Below, piece by piece: positions 11,536-46,951 of a stretch of DNA of 64,000 nucleotides. The stretch is from contig JBAMJV010005537.1 of the NCBI GenBank assembly GCA_037951105.1, positions 1 to 64,000 on the forward strand, written 5' to 3'. Positions within the stretch are counted from its first letter, which is position 1. Each line of letters opens with the position of its first letter. The notes beneath the pieces were generated by a model. The model was not told where the DNA came from, did no database searches, and saw only the letters and a program-made list of their open reading frames with translations. This stretch comes from Echinarachnius parma (lineage: Eukaryota > Echinodermata > Echinoidea > Clypeasteroida > Echinarachniidae). Both the position numbers and the translations under genes were made by a program.

Positions 11536-11709
11536 AACTTGTTTTCTGTTTTAACAAAAAGCTCTCTAATTATTCTTTTTATTAGTTTTTCTTCTTTTGC
11601 TTACTTTATTATTATGTAAGTTAATATAAAATGTTAATTTTGTTAACATTTATGTAAGTCAATTGTAGAAAAAGTTAATTTTATTTTCTTTCTTTGGTCT
11701 TTCTTCAGG

Positions 11710-13207
11710 TCCACAGTGGAAGGACGGTTCGGTTGAGTCAATATTGAAAGCAAAAGCTGGTGACGGGAATTCTTGGAACAGCAGCTGCATGTAGCAACAA
11801 ATTGAGAACATTTGGAAATAATCATAATCGAGGCCCGATCATGCCAGAATATGACTCAACCACTCACCAGTCTGAAGTGTGATGTACTTATATAGTGTGA
11901 TGTTTATAAATCAACACATGTATGGTTTTATAGATCAGCTGCATGTAGCGACAAATTGAGAACATTTGGACATAATCCTGGACTGTTTGAAACTTAGAAT
12001 AACATCCAGATGATGCACCTCCATGCCAGATAGTGACTCAATCACTTACTAGAAGTGTGATGTTTATAAATCAACGCACGTATGGCTTTATAGATCTGTG
12101 GAAGTTTATCTTCTCACGAAATTGAAAACAGAACTCGTTGAAGCTGATAAATAAATACATGTCCATGTATCCTTTCCTGAAATAAAAAACAAGAACTTGT
12201 ATGCATGTGACTGATCTTTTTATAGATCTTTAGAAATTTATGCTTTTGTGAAATTGAAAACAGAACTTGTTGAAGCTGATTCATTTACCTGACTGATCGA
12301 AAGAGAAACACATTTGGAGCAGAATTTAGTCAACTTTAATTCAATTTGGAAATCAAACATTTTCACCATCATATTATGCTACCATCTACTTCTACCCGAG
12401 GTGCAGACACTTTAAGAGAGGAGACAAGTAATGTTGAATACTTTGGAATGAAAGAAGTGAAAGTGTCAGCAGTTTAATCCATTTAATGTTGATATGGACC
12501 CGAGCCAGATAACACCAACTTGAAAAGAAGAATTCAAGGTTAACGAATTGGAAATGCCTTTGTGAAATCTGACTTTCAGATATTGGTTTGCATTGAGCAA
12601 AGTATGTTGCTGTCCTTTTGAATCAAGGACTCAAGAGTGTGAAAAAGTTCCTCAAGAAACAAATACGGAAAAAAGAAGGAAGCAATTAGGAATGCGGCGT
12701 AAAAACTGACTTTCAGACGTTTTGCAACATAGGATGTTCCTGTTCCCATGAACCATAGATTTCCAGCCTGAAACTTGAGGGAAAGGGGGAAAAGAAGAGG
12801 GGGAAATTGGGATTGCCTCGTAAAAACTGACTAAATCAGAAGTTTGACATGAAACATGGTAAGCTTTTGGCCAGAGTAGAGGAACATCAAAGAAAGCAAC
12901 CAATTGGAAAAGGAATATATGGTGACAAGTATGACCGATGATGAGTGAGTGAACAGTTGCACTTCATCATTTGTTGTGGATTAAAGCTACCTAATATCTT
13001 TGCGAAAACTGACTAAATCAGAAGTTTGACAACATGTTGAGCTTTTGGCTGGTGTAGAGATACAACATCAAGAACAGGAAAGAAGGAAAAGGATCACCTT
13101 ACAAGGTGAAAACTATGAGCGAAGTGGACAGATTGACAGTTGTGCCTTATCACATGTAGTGAACTAAAGCTTCATAAACGTATTATTATTACAAAGAGAA
13201 GACAGAA
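11710..13207 (+). other. Possible 5' UTR of the kinase gene, built of diverged tandem units
   Basis: A strong acceptor-like stretch (GTCTTTCTTCAG) ends at 11,709, and no splice site is needed between it and the ATG. The block is locally repetitive. Units beginning near 12,567, 12,702, 12,825 and 13,004 share an AAAACTGACT(TTC/AAATC)AGA core. A second pair near 12,095-12,150 and 12,222-12,280 shares AAATTGAAAACAGAACT. A third pair at about 11,780 and 11,940 shares GCAGCTGCATGTAGC. I infer transcribed leader sequence; no promoter element is recognisable. Confidence 0.35.
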
Positions 13208-37019
<23,812 letters not shown>

Positions 37020-37129
37020 CGTGTGTAAATGTGTTTGTACATAATATACCCAAGCCTCAACACTACTCATTCTTTTTGTTTGCCTGTTTGGGTAAGTCAA
37101 ATTAGGCAAATTGTACTTGCCCAAACTGA

Positions 37130-37212
37130 AAATTTGAGATGCTCGTCAACTTTCTCAACGACTACTTTGTATCAACAGAACCGGATTACCACGACCCGGA
37201 AGGTTTCTGATG
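37130..37212 (+). pseudogene. Decayed copy of the end of kinase exon 11
   Basis: About 80 bases match the last 26 codons of exon 11, including the STEPDYHDPEGF tail and stop codon, 186 bases downstream of the real end. It lies in the presumed 3' UTR and has no acceptor. Confidence 0.8.
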
Positions 37213-37530
37213 TTTTTAAATTTGCTTGTACTCAAGTTAACCAATTATGCAGGGCTTGTTGCCCTGGGCTGGGCAGTATTGGCCACCAACTAAGAGGGAT
37301 GTGTAACACACAAGTCTGAAGTTAGAGTCATATGGCCCTGTTTCATCAAACTTGTCCAATTGTTGTAAATGTCAATCTAAATTTATTTTGCATATTTTAG
37401 GCGATTACAACTCATTTACAACTCTTAATAATAATTTTGTATGCAAGATGTTTTTGTTTATTTGTAAATGTGAGAATTATCTTACAACATTCCTTTTTTC
37501 CATGAAAACCAAATGAAACTGACCAATGAA

Positions 37531-37536
37531 AATAAA
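37531..37536 (+). promoter_or_regulatory. Candidate polyadenylation signal of the kinase gene
   Basis: This is the first AATAAA found after the stop codon, 511 bases downstream and before a SINE insertion. Its use cannot be judged from sequence alone. Confidence 0.35.
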
Positions 37537-37603
37537 CACAAACTGACCACAGTTTTCTTTCCACTGAAACAAAAAACAATTCCAGATAGCTTATGAATGT
37601 ATT

Positions 37604-37847
37604 ACCGAGTATGGTGGCTTATCAGATAGAGTGTCCGCCTCATGCACGGGAGGTCCTGGGTCCGAACCCAGACCGGGTCATACCAAAGACTTTCAAAATG
37701 TACATTCTGCCTTCTAGCCAGGCACTCGGCATTTGGAATGGAGAACACGCAGAGTTACTACATACAGCAGACGTGTGGCCTAGGGCTAATCAATGGGAGA
37801 TGGGTGCCGCATTATGTGTCAAAATTGGCACGGGAAGGACTTTTTTT
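37604..37847 (+). mobile_element. tRNA-derived SINE, full length with target duplication
   Basis: The head has an A-box-like TGGCTTATCAG and a B-box-like GGTCCGAACCC. The tail is a T run. TTATGAATGTATT is duplicated exactly on both sides (37,591-37,603; 37,848-37,860). The exact duplication suggests a fairly recent insertion, within the 3' flank of the kinase gene. Confidence 0.85.
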
Positions 37848-37860
37848 TTATGAATGTATT

Positions 37861-38135
37861 TCCTAAGAAATTTGAATGATGTATTTCTCAAAGATATGCA
37901 AGCTAACATTCTGATTATCCAACTTGTTCTGGTCTAGCTCTGCATTTTGCACGGATCGACCCGGATTGAAAACCTACATTGTGTCTCTCAGATGGTGATG
38001 TTCAGGGGGGTCCCAGACATAAATAATCACAATTGATTGAGCGCATCTGTGAAACTAGTTAATAACATATCTCTCATTGAAGTAAATGATGCGGTACGGG
38101 TGAACTATATGATTAGCATTACTCTATATATAATA
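37861..38135. other. Intergenic, nothing recognised
   Basis: No element or gene was recognised here. Confidence 0.4.
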
Positions 38136-38215
38136 ATAATAATAATAAGGGTTATTTATATAGCGCTAATCCCGTGGGGATCATAGCACTTTACACGATT
38201 ATTATTACCCCGGTC
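38136..38215 (-). mobile_element. 3' tail of a LINE or SINE
   Basis: On the minus strand it reads AAAGTGCTATGATC...TTAGCGCTATATAAATAACC then (ATT)n, the same kind of end as the LINE at 4,366. Confidence 0.65.
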
Positions 38216-38813
38216 AACAGATACACACTACAAGCATAATACAATACATCTAATCATGACATTTGTGAGATTATATAATCAAAAACTTTGACTGATATAT
38301 TGAAATACTTTTCAGTACTGACTGCCCAACAAAATAGCACCTATTCTTTTTTAGTAAGATGATCTCTCTAATATCAAAGGGAAATCCCCAGAATGGATTA
38401 AAACGTTGCTTTGCAATGGGTCGGCAGGATTATGTTACTCACACTAACAAATTATCAATGATGTTGACAATGATTTTATTTTAATACTCTCCATAATTGT
38501 AAGGTTCAACTTAGAATCTTTGTGACACCTACAAATTGTAGATAGTCAGGATCATTTGTCCTATTTTGCACTCTGGTACTTTGACTCATTTTGTTCAGGC
38601 TCTCGACTTGTAGCTCACCCGCATCCCATTATTTGTTCAAGGTGTTTTTAATAAGCAGCATTTGGTTCCAATTTACAGGATGCTAGCAGTAAATTATGTT
38701 ACTGGATAGTTCCTTGGGAATGGTGGTCTGTGACTTTCTTGTTGTATAATGTGAATGTTGGCAACATTCTGTGCTTGTCTTTAATATTGATTGAAAATGA
38801 GCAAAGAAAAATA

Positions 38814-38885
38814 GGCATCGCCGGGATTCGAACCCGAGACCTCCGGATTGCTAGACCGGTGCTCAACCCATTGAGCCACGAAGAC
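38814..38885 (-). repeat. tRNA-like cloverleaf, probably a SINE head
   Basis: The minus strand folds as a tRNA: D arm GCTC/GAGC, anticodon loop CTAGCAA (AGC), T arm with GGTTCGAATCC. The acceptor stem has two mismatches and lacks the G3:U70 pair of tRNA-Ala, so I read it as tRNA-derived, not as a working gene. Confidence 0.6.
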
Positions 38886-40080
38886 TCTTGAATGGGGGGC
38901 ATTCCCATGAAACACTTTTCATTGCTTGATTAGTCAGAAGCTTGTCTTATATTAGAAGAAATGATCTTGGAACTCAGAGGCAAGCTATTTGAGTTATTTA
39001 TTGTCCATAGCTTGTTATATAGAGGTAATATAACATAAGGTTTGTTATGTTGGATTAATAGATAATAACACTTATTAACATACATGTATATGAATAAAAT
39101 ATCTTTTTTGAAAATGTGATATTAAAATTGAAATGTATATTTTTAAAGATGTATCAATGTTGTGAAAATAAATCTGCAGAAATTTGCATGATTTAAGGAG
39201 GCAGATTCAACAAACAAATGAAGAAGAGAAAGAATACGAGAAGATCTTGCCATAAATTAGAAAGTGTGAAGTGCTGCCTAATTAAAAAGGAAATATTCTT
39301 AAATAAGGCTGATATGTGTATACATGTGTGTATTCTGTTTAGGCAGGCAAATTAGCTTAATCATGCATTGCTTGATTTATATATTGCTTTTGTAGAAGAC
39401 TTTGATGGATACGTGTAGTACTATTTCATAGAACACATTACAATATTAAATATACCATGAATATTAAGTGTTTTAAAAACCTGCCTGTAGCAGCAATTGA
39501 TTTATAATTATTGTAGCATTTGATAATGCATTTATAACTATTCAGTGTTTGATGATTTTTTTTAAAGGTACTATATAATTTCATGTAGTCTCTATCAAGG
39601 TTTCAACATTCTTGGAAACTTTGACATTGATACACAGAGAAATTATTTGCATACATGTTTTACTTGTTTTATACAAAAATATTATGATATCTGCACAATT
39701 TAGGCAAATATGATAGGATCACATCTTAGTGGAATGGCAAAATTTGTGGTAAAATTTAATGATTATGATTGTAAAAAAAGACAAGCACTTCATTACCTGC
39801 ATAATTAGACAATGTTGGAAGCATAAGTGTGCATTTATAGGAAATGTGACGCAATAATTAAACTGATATTCAGTTTGTTTGTTTAAGAATCTACATAATG
39901 TATTATACAAACATACTTTTAGATTGAGCAGTACTTAGAGATGAATTAAGTGAGATATTGATAGTGATGAAGATTGCTTAGTGATGTGAATACAAAAACC
40001 AGTGTGGAACAGGGGACAACATAACAAGTATTTTTTAGTGCTACTTTTCCAGCTCGGCTGCCTGAAATAAGCAATTCAAA
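38886..40080. other. Intergenic, nothing recognised
   Basis: Strongly AT-rich; no repeat or gene was recognised. Confidence 0.5.
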
Positions 40081-40320
40081 ATTTGTTTTGCACTGAACTC
40101 TTGGCAAATTTACAGGGCTCTTTTATGAATTTGGGGGCCCTTTTGGGGCATTTGGGGGGCTTAATCAATTCACTGAACTCTTGGAAAATTTACAGGGCTC
40201 TATTATGATTTTTCTCTTCTTTTTTTTGCGGGGGGGGGGGGGGGGGGGGCTCTTTTTGGCATTTTGGGGGCTTAATCCCCCTGAGCCCCTGGTTTATTTT
40301 GTCACTGGTGTAGAACCCAG
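40080..40320 (+). repeat. G-rich repeat family with poly-G
   Basis: Two diverged units of GAACTCTTGG(C/A)AAATTTACAG then GGGCTCTTTTATGA; the second contains a G run of about 19. Related to 9,570-9,720. Confidence 0.7.
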
Positions 40321-40892
40321 AAAGGTTATAAATCATGGTTCTGTTACTTTTCATTTCACTTCCACAAAGTAATAAGCATTCAGTTTGATTTATCACAACA
40401 TTTTATTGCAATACTGAAAGGGAAAATGTTGGTAGTGATCCATTAACTTTGTAAATTTCAACCCAAAGCTTCCACATTTTCTCTTGTACTGTACCTTGTT
40501 GTTTGGCTTTATGGTAACGGAATAATGAAATGGGTTTGATATGTTTAATGCCCCCCTTAGAGAGATATTTATGATTTATTTGGATTGCTTTTCGACTGTA
40601 GTCAAAATCAATGGGCAGTAGGTGATAAAATCTGACTTGCATTTCTTTTTGTGTTTTTTTTTTCTATGAAACTATCGCATATTTTACAAATATCTAAAAT
40701 ATAACTTTTGGAAAAATCTTATGAGGTTAATGAGGCACTTTGTCCAGTGTAGTATGTGGTATAGGTATAATGCTTTAATATTTAAACCACTTAGATGTTT
40801 AAATATGACTAACATTCATGGGAAATGTTCTATTTGTTCAGTTTTAAAATAGGATCACTTTCCATTTAATTTTATTTTCTCCTTTTGCTTAA

Positions 40893-41362
40893 TAAAGGGA
40901 AAGGAAATACAGGAATTCTCACTTGTTGTTACTGATAAGTGTGGAATTCCTGTCACTTCTAGTCGTATATTTCCTCTTGGGTATCACTAATAATGGAAAT
41001 TATTAATGTTTTAGAAACCACTATCAACTGTTTTGACTAAGCACTGAAGGCTGCCATATGAAACGTCATCTGACCGCATAATGAGCTTGCACTAACAAAA
41101 GCGGGTTACGTAACCACTGACAAAGCAGCAGATTCAACAACAGCGATTACACGACCCGCTTTTGTTAGTGCTCTCAGATGATGTTTCATACAGAAACATG
41201 GCAGCCTCCAGTGCTCAGTCAAAACAGTTGATAGTGATTTCAAAAACATTGATTATTTCCACTATTAGTGATACCAAAGAAGGAAATATACGACTAGAAG
41301 TCACAGGAATTCCGGACTTATCAATTACAGCAAGCAAAAATTCCAGCGTTTCCTTCCCCTTT
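40893..41362. mobile_element. Foldback MITE family 9, copy 1
   Basis: Arms of about 190 bases (AACTGTTTTGACTAAGCACTG, CACTAACAAAAGCGGGT) surround a centre at about 41,130. The right half recurs at 56,645-56,935. Confidence 0.85.
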
Positions 41363-41705
41363 AATACTAGATTTTATTATACAGATGATTTACTTATCTT
41401 GTGGGTGAGAGTATATAATTATAACCAACATTTTGTAGACCAACAATTCAACTGCCAAGTACAAATGAAATTCAGGTTTACATATTGGATTTGATTGTAG
41501 TACTTTGATAGAATGTTTTGCATCTATTTTTATCATGAGCATTAATTGACTTTGCAATAACTACAGTATGTACATTGTCCAGCTATACATTTGTGAATAC
41601 TTTTTAGAGTTTGCACATAATATTATAGAATGTAGAAATTTGAACATACGTAGATGGCTTTTGACTTTGTAATTTCATGGGGCTCTGTTGAAAATAATAC
41701 AAGTA

Positions 41706-41929
41706 AAGCCCTCTGCACACAGAGCCGACTTGACCCGATTCGACTGGTTTTCAGTCGGTTCAGCTCAGTATACGTTGCCTCAGGACTCTTGTTCCGCCAG
41801 TCAAGAGCCAGTCGGAAATCATTTGAAGCCGATTTAACATGTTAAATTAGCTCGACTGAGTGAAACCGACTCTAGCCTGACTGAAAACCAGTCGGATTGA
41901 GTTGAGTCGGCTCTGCATGCAGAGGGCTT
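41706..41929. mobile_element. Palindromic MITE family 5, copy 2
   Basis: Ends AGCCCTCTGCACACAGAGCC and GGCTCTGCATGCAGAGGGCT, flanked by TAA. The interior repeats CCGACT/AGTCGG phrases. Confidence 0.85.
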
Positions 41930-42062
41930 AAGCAAATTTTGTAGCCCAAATAAATGGGTGCTTCAAGTTCCAATCATGAAGCTCAGAGTTTGAAATCGAT
42001 TAATACCTTGACATTTTTGTTCTTCAGCAAGGCCGTTAATTAAAACTGTAGCTTTCTACCCT

Positions 42063-42311
42063 GGGGGTGTTTCGCAAAGTTCCTAAGTTGAACTTAAAAT
42101 TATGGTAGGCTATTTGTAGCCTTAGAATAAAACATATTTAAAAGCATCAAGGCTCCTTGATAATTACAAATATTACTAATTTTTATCAAAATGTAGTATG
42201 CCTTTTAAAAATAACTGTTTCAACAATTGTGCAAGAAACTAACAGCTTCCCATATTGTTAGGTCCAACTTAGAGTTAAGTTCAACTTAGAAACTTTGTGA
42301 AACGCCCCCCA
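42063..42311. mobile_element. MITE family 8, copy 2
   Basis: Ends GGGGGTGTTTCGCAAAGTT and AACTTTGTGAAACGCCCCCC. Confidence 0.85.
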
Positions 42312-42354
42312 GGAGTATACAGTATATTGGTAACTTGTCGTGTGTAAACTAGTC

Positions 42355-42545
42355 TGCAGATACTATAGGCCAATATGGTTGCTTGTGGCTAGCATGCTCC
42401 CTTGGGAGATGAGAATGTGCACAAGATAGCTGTGCCAATTGATACTGTGCCTTTTGAAAATGACCAGGGTAATAATGCCTTGTAAAGTGCTTAGAGATTA
42501 TACAAGCATTTTCATTATTATGATGAAAATTATAATGATGAAAAT
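42355..42545 (+). mobile_element. SINE-like repeat, copy 1
   Basis: Shares GGCTAGCATGCTCCCTTGGG-type sequence and a GGGTAATAAT section with 62,337-62,545. The tail is ATTATTATGATGAAAAT-like. Confidence 0.6.
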
Positions 42546-43157
42546 TATAATGAATGGTGACCATTATAATTGTTTCATACGTTTCCATCAAGGAGTCTTT
42601 CAAGATTTTTGTCAGTAAAATGCTTAACTACATGTATGCTACTGAACAGTTTGAAGTGTTCTTCCTATTTAGTCAAGACAGAGTGTGTATTTTATAACTG
42701 ATAAATATATTTACTTTGTAAACTTTGTAGAGCACACAACCAAGCAGTACTTAAATTTTGTATGAAATATTGTCCAGTTGAATGCAGTATTGCCTTTTTG
42801 TATCCAATTGTCTTGTTCTTATTTGCACAGGGTTAACCCATAAAGGATTGGTCTCGCAAATACTCTGGCTTGGGTGTATGGAGAATACATGATAGCAAAA
42901 CCAAGCAGTTCTGAAAGGGTTAAGAGTGATGTGGGATATAACATATAACCCAAATTGACCATTCTATGAATTATAATGAAGACTTTGTCTGAAGTTTGGT
43001 ACATGTACATTCAATGCATTATTATTTCATAAAACGTAAATGTCTGTGACGAATACATGTAATTGTGTTTCACTTGATTGTATGGTGAATTGGAAGTGCA
43101 ACTTTAAATTCATTTCATGTGTTTACATTATAATTTCTTTTTCATAATACTAGCTGG

Positions 43158-43383
43158 ATATGATGACACATGCAGTACCCCGGTATCCCGCGTTGTGTAG
43201 CGCCATCTTGTGTCCACCCGAATTACAACAGACTGTACCGCAGCTATTGCGTTGTGCATGCAGTGCAGCGCGCGCTTGTATGCACGCTATACCCAGGGTA
43301 CAGCCCTAAAAAATAAATAAATAATTAAACAAAATGGCGGATTTTCGTTTGGTACCCCAGGGTACCATTTATGTCATCATATA
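43158..43383. mobile_element. Small MITE (ATATGATGACA ends)
   Basis: Inverted ends ATATGATGACACA and TATGTCATCATAT, with GGTACC-type sequence just inside. GC-richer interior. Confidence 0.65.
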
Positions 43384-43684
43384 GTGATTTTTTTTTCAGT
43401 AACTAGCTTTATTAAAGTCTTTCACTCGTTTTCTAATAGATCATAGTTTTTACTTAATTGTCTAAAGTCTTTTATAGAAATGTTCACAATCATGGTATCT
43501 GACAAAGTGGTTTACATACATGCATGTTCATAAATAACAAATTTTAAAAATAGCTCTTAGCACAGTACTTTGTCAATAACTGTTGTACAAGCTTTTGGAT
43601 AGTGACCACCAAAGGGAAACAAGAAAAGCAGCCACTGTCATAAACTGTAATGGACTGCTGAATGATATAACTTGTGTATAATTA

Positions 43685-44218
43685 CAGGGTGTCCCCCAAA
43701 AAACGGAACGGGGCACTTCCCAAAATAAAGTAATGATTATGTCCAACGGATAAGGTGTCTTTTCCAATGAAAAACAATACCAAGAACATTAATTTTGGTC
43801 GTGCAGTTTTTGTTTAATGGCGCTCTGAGTGACACCATGTCATGTTCCCATTTTTGTCAATTTTGACCAAGTCAGTGCCTGATAAATCGCACTTCCTGCC
43901 CGTCATATCATCAAACAACCATGCCTATTCTCTCGGCACACAACTGAATGCACACTAACAATCGTGCACGTATTGCTCCTTGTTCGATGCTATGACGGGC
44001 AGTAAGTGTGATTTATCAGGCACTGACTTGGTAAAATTTGACAAAAATGGGAACCCGACATGGTGTCACTCAGAGCGCACTAAAACAAAAACTACACGAC
44101 CAAAATTATTGTTCTTGGTATAGATTTTCATTGGAAAAGACAGCCTATTCGATGGACATCATCATTTTGTTACTTTATTTTGGGAAGTGCCCCATTCCGT
44201 TTTGGGGGGGCCACCCTG
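43685..44218. mobile_element. Foldback element with mariner-like ends, TA target
   Basis: Ends CAGGGTGTCCCCCAAAAAAC and CGTTTTGGGGGGGCCACCCTG, flanked by TA. Arms of about 230 bases surround a unique centre near 43,950. No transposase; Tc1/mariner-type by ends and target. Confidence 0.85.
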
Positions 44219-45170
44219 TATAGTAGAAGCTAAGAAATAAAGATGTGTGCAAAGCTATTTGCTTGGTTTTGAGAAGTGTATTATAACAATTCAATTTAAT
44301 ATATCATATTGAATGTACCTTATTTGTTAACTGTGTATTAATTGTATGTAATTTGTGTGTACTTTACATTGTATTTATGAGATCCTTTCATACTGCTACC
44401 CTGCTACCATTTTCTTCATTGTAAATCATGAGAAAATGCTATTGCTAAACTGTGTTTATCATATTTTCTGTGAGTAATATAATTACATAAATCTATCAGT
44501 GGTTAGAAATTACTTAATTTCTTAAATATAATATTTTTGTTCTTGTGCCTAGCAATGCCTATGAATATTTTATTTGTTAATCAATTTTTTTCTTAATAGA
44601 AATAGAAGAATAAGATTTATTGTACATTTACCTGTGCATATTTTGTTTATTAAAGTGTTCTTTGATAACTCCAACAAGAATAAGATATTGTATTGAATCA
44701 TGCATTACTGATTACATGATGTCAAAATAAATACTCAGAAAATAATAATGTAATTTGTATGCATGTGTCTTACTCTCTTTTTTATAGCATTGGTGAAATT
44801 CTATACTTTATTTTGTGCAGGAATGGTTGATGTTTGTATCCATTCATCATGGTAATTATAATAGCCCTGAGAGGGTCATTGCAATTTCAGCTATAGCCTG
44901 ATTTCAGGCCCCTTTATTGTACATAACATGAGGCTTCAACATGTCTGGGTCTCTTTTCAGGCTCATCTGGAGAAACCAACTGGTATCCCTGACTCTATAA
45001 ATATCCATTATTATTACTAGAATACCGAGTTTGTTTTCTTCTGAATATTTAATTAGTCACTTCACATAGATGATTTGAATTGAATAAATAAAAATGAGCA
45101 AAGATAACTAGTGAGAGTTGAGGTGAAGTTGTTCATAGATCTGTCTGCTAATGAACGCAGAGTGCAGGGG
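44219..45170. other. Intergenic, nothing recognised
   Basis: AT-rich; no gene or repeat was recognised. Confidence 0.45.
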
Positions 45171-45182
45171 GTCAATCTGGGA

Positions 45183-45257
45183 GTGTCGTGGTAAATTTGT
45201 TTGGGGCCTTCATCTTTTAATACGAGGGTCGTGGGTTTGATTCCCAGCCGCGGCATG
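45183..45257 (+). repeat. tRNA-like SINE head
   Basis: A B-box GGGTTTGATTCCCAG ends a degenerate tRNA-like stretch; the A box is poor. Confidence 0.4.
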
Positions 45258-45703
45258 TGTGTCCTTTATCCACTTTATCCACATTTGCTGCTCTCAACCC
45301 AGCCTGCAGAGCTTTAATATGCAAGTCATTTAGTTAGAAATGATTGATCTAAATCTTTCAACATAGAATACAAATGAACAAATTTTACATTTGTATTATG
45401 TAGTTTAATTTACAAAATGTACACATTTATATGTAATGTACATGCGGTGAGTTCCACAAACAGGCCATCAAAATAATTAAGCAATCTTACATCATACATG
45501 TAGCACCCATGTATCTCTCAGTATTTATAATTACATTCACTGCACGAAATATAAAAATCAATCGTCTTTTATAACAATAGTTTTAAGGTTGACCCTCTAA
45601 GTAAATTATATAATATTTATCTTTGTCATTATGTCATTATTTTTGGTTGGAACCACGGTTCTATTATTTCGAATTTTTGGTAGTATTTATTACAAACAGT
45701 AGA

Positions 45704-46000
45704 TATGTCTGAATGATGTGTGAAAGACTCATTGAAAAAGAACACTGCTTTCCTGGTTAAAAAAGCGAAAATATGCGTCAGCTTTTACAACGCATTACTG
45801 TATGACGTTTATGAGGTTTATGACCGTTCATTAATGCTCTTTAGCTGAATGATTATCAATGATAGATATCGTCATACTAAAGGGGCATTTGAAAAAATCT
45901 AACCCTATTTCATTCTTCTCTTATCATAAGCTAAACAACACGGTAGAAGAGAAACGAGGAAGCTCCAAGTAATTTTCGTGGAGTTTTTTCAGGCATCCCT
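45704..46000. mobile_element. TTAA MITE family 7, copy 3, left-truncated
   Basis: Matches copies 1 and 2 from GTCTGAATGATGTGTGAAAG onward. The right end is shortened, followed by TTAA. A separate right-end fragment (GTTAGACACTTTACAGGC) occurs at about 46,705-46,737. Confidence 0.8.
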
Positions 46001-46004
46001 TTAA

Positions 46005-46636
46005 GGGGAGAGATCCACTTTTGCAAGCCAAAATTAAAAAGTTGCGAGGTTATTGTCTTATATGAAAGGAAATGTCATTTAATAGCATGCCTGAACAAAT
46101 TAGGGCTTGAAATCTCTTTTTCGTGGAGTTATAGACCTAAAACTGAATAAACTGAGGGACGTCGGTTAATTAGGTACATACATATTTTCGGCCGGTGAGT
46201 AAGTTTGTACATAGATTTCACGGAATGCCAGATCGGTATGCATGACCCCTACGTGACCCGGGCTAGCTACGTGACTCGCGCATACGTACTAATGTGTGAG
46301 CGTTTACCAAGCAAAATACCCAAACATCGCTTAAACTGACTACATGTAATTATATATTCTTTCTTTTTGAGATCTTTTTCCGTGACATACGTTAACAAAT
46401 GTCGGCTTCACAATACCTTTACGAGAATTAGTACTATATTGTTGTAATATTATGCTAAATCAGTTGAACTCCTTTATTGACCGATATATAGTTTAAATGG
46501 AGGGACGCATTCGTTTTTCATTCGTTGAATCCAAATTAGAGGGCTGTTCGCTCTGATTTTTTTATTGCGTGTTACATTGATCCCCATCCGTCAACTGAAA
46601 GCTGTTCAGACGTTTTGTAAAAGTGGACCTGTCCCT
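46005..46636. mobile_element. TTAA MITE inserted beside the family 7 copy
   Basis: Ends GGGGAGAGATCCACTTTT and AAAAGTGGACCTGTCCCT are inverted and stand between TTAA sites. 632 bases, non-coding. Confidence 0.75.
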
Positions 46637-46855
46637 TTAAGTAATAATTAAGTAAAGTATGTAAGTAACTTTGAATTTTGCGTTGTGAAAAAGAGTATTT
46701 CTTACCACAGAGTTAGACACTTTACAGGCATCACTTTAAACATGATAATCTCTGAAGTACAAAAAGTGGCTTGGCCCTTTTCTCTTTCTCAACTGACGAT
46801 ATGGTAGTAAGCAAGTAACCTGGGACCAAATTCATAAAACCACGCTAGCTTAGTT

Positions 46856-46942
46856 CTTGGCAGAGGACAGAGTTGCATGGCGTGCTCTCGTGAAGACCAG
46901 AGCAGCGCTTTACAGTGCCACCTGAACTTGATGATGATGATG
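46856..46942 (+). mobile_element. Short 5'-truncated LINE end with target duplication
   Basis: Encodes EDRVAWRALVKTRAAL, like the end of LINE ORF2 proteins, then a (GAT)n tail. AGCTTAGTT is duplicated exactly on both sides (46,847-46,855; 46,943-46,951). Confidence 0.85.
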
Positions 46943-46951
46943 AGCTTAGTT

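Noticed and set aside
38814-38885. Functional tRNA-Ala gene
   Set aside because: Acceptor stem mismatches and loss of the G3:U70 pair.
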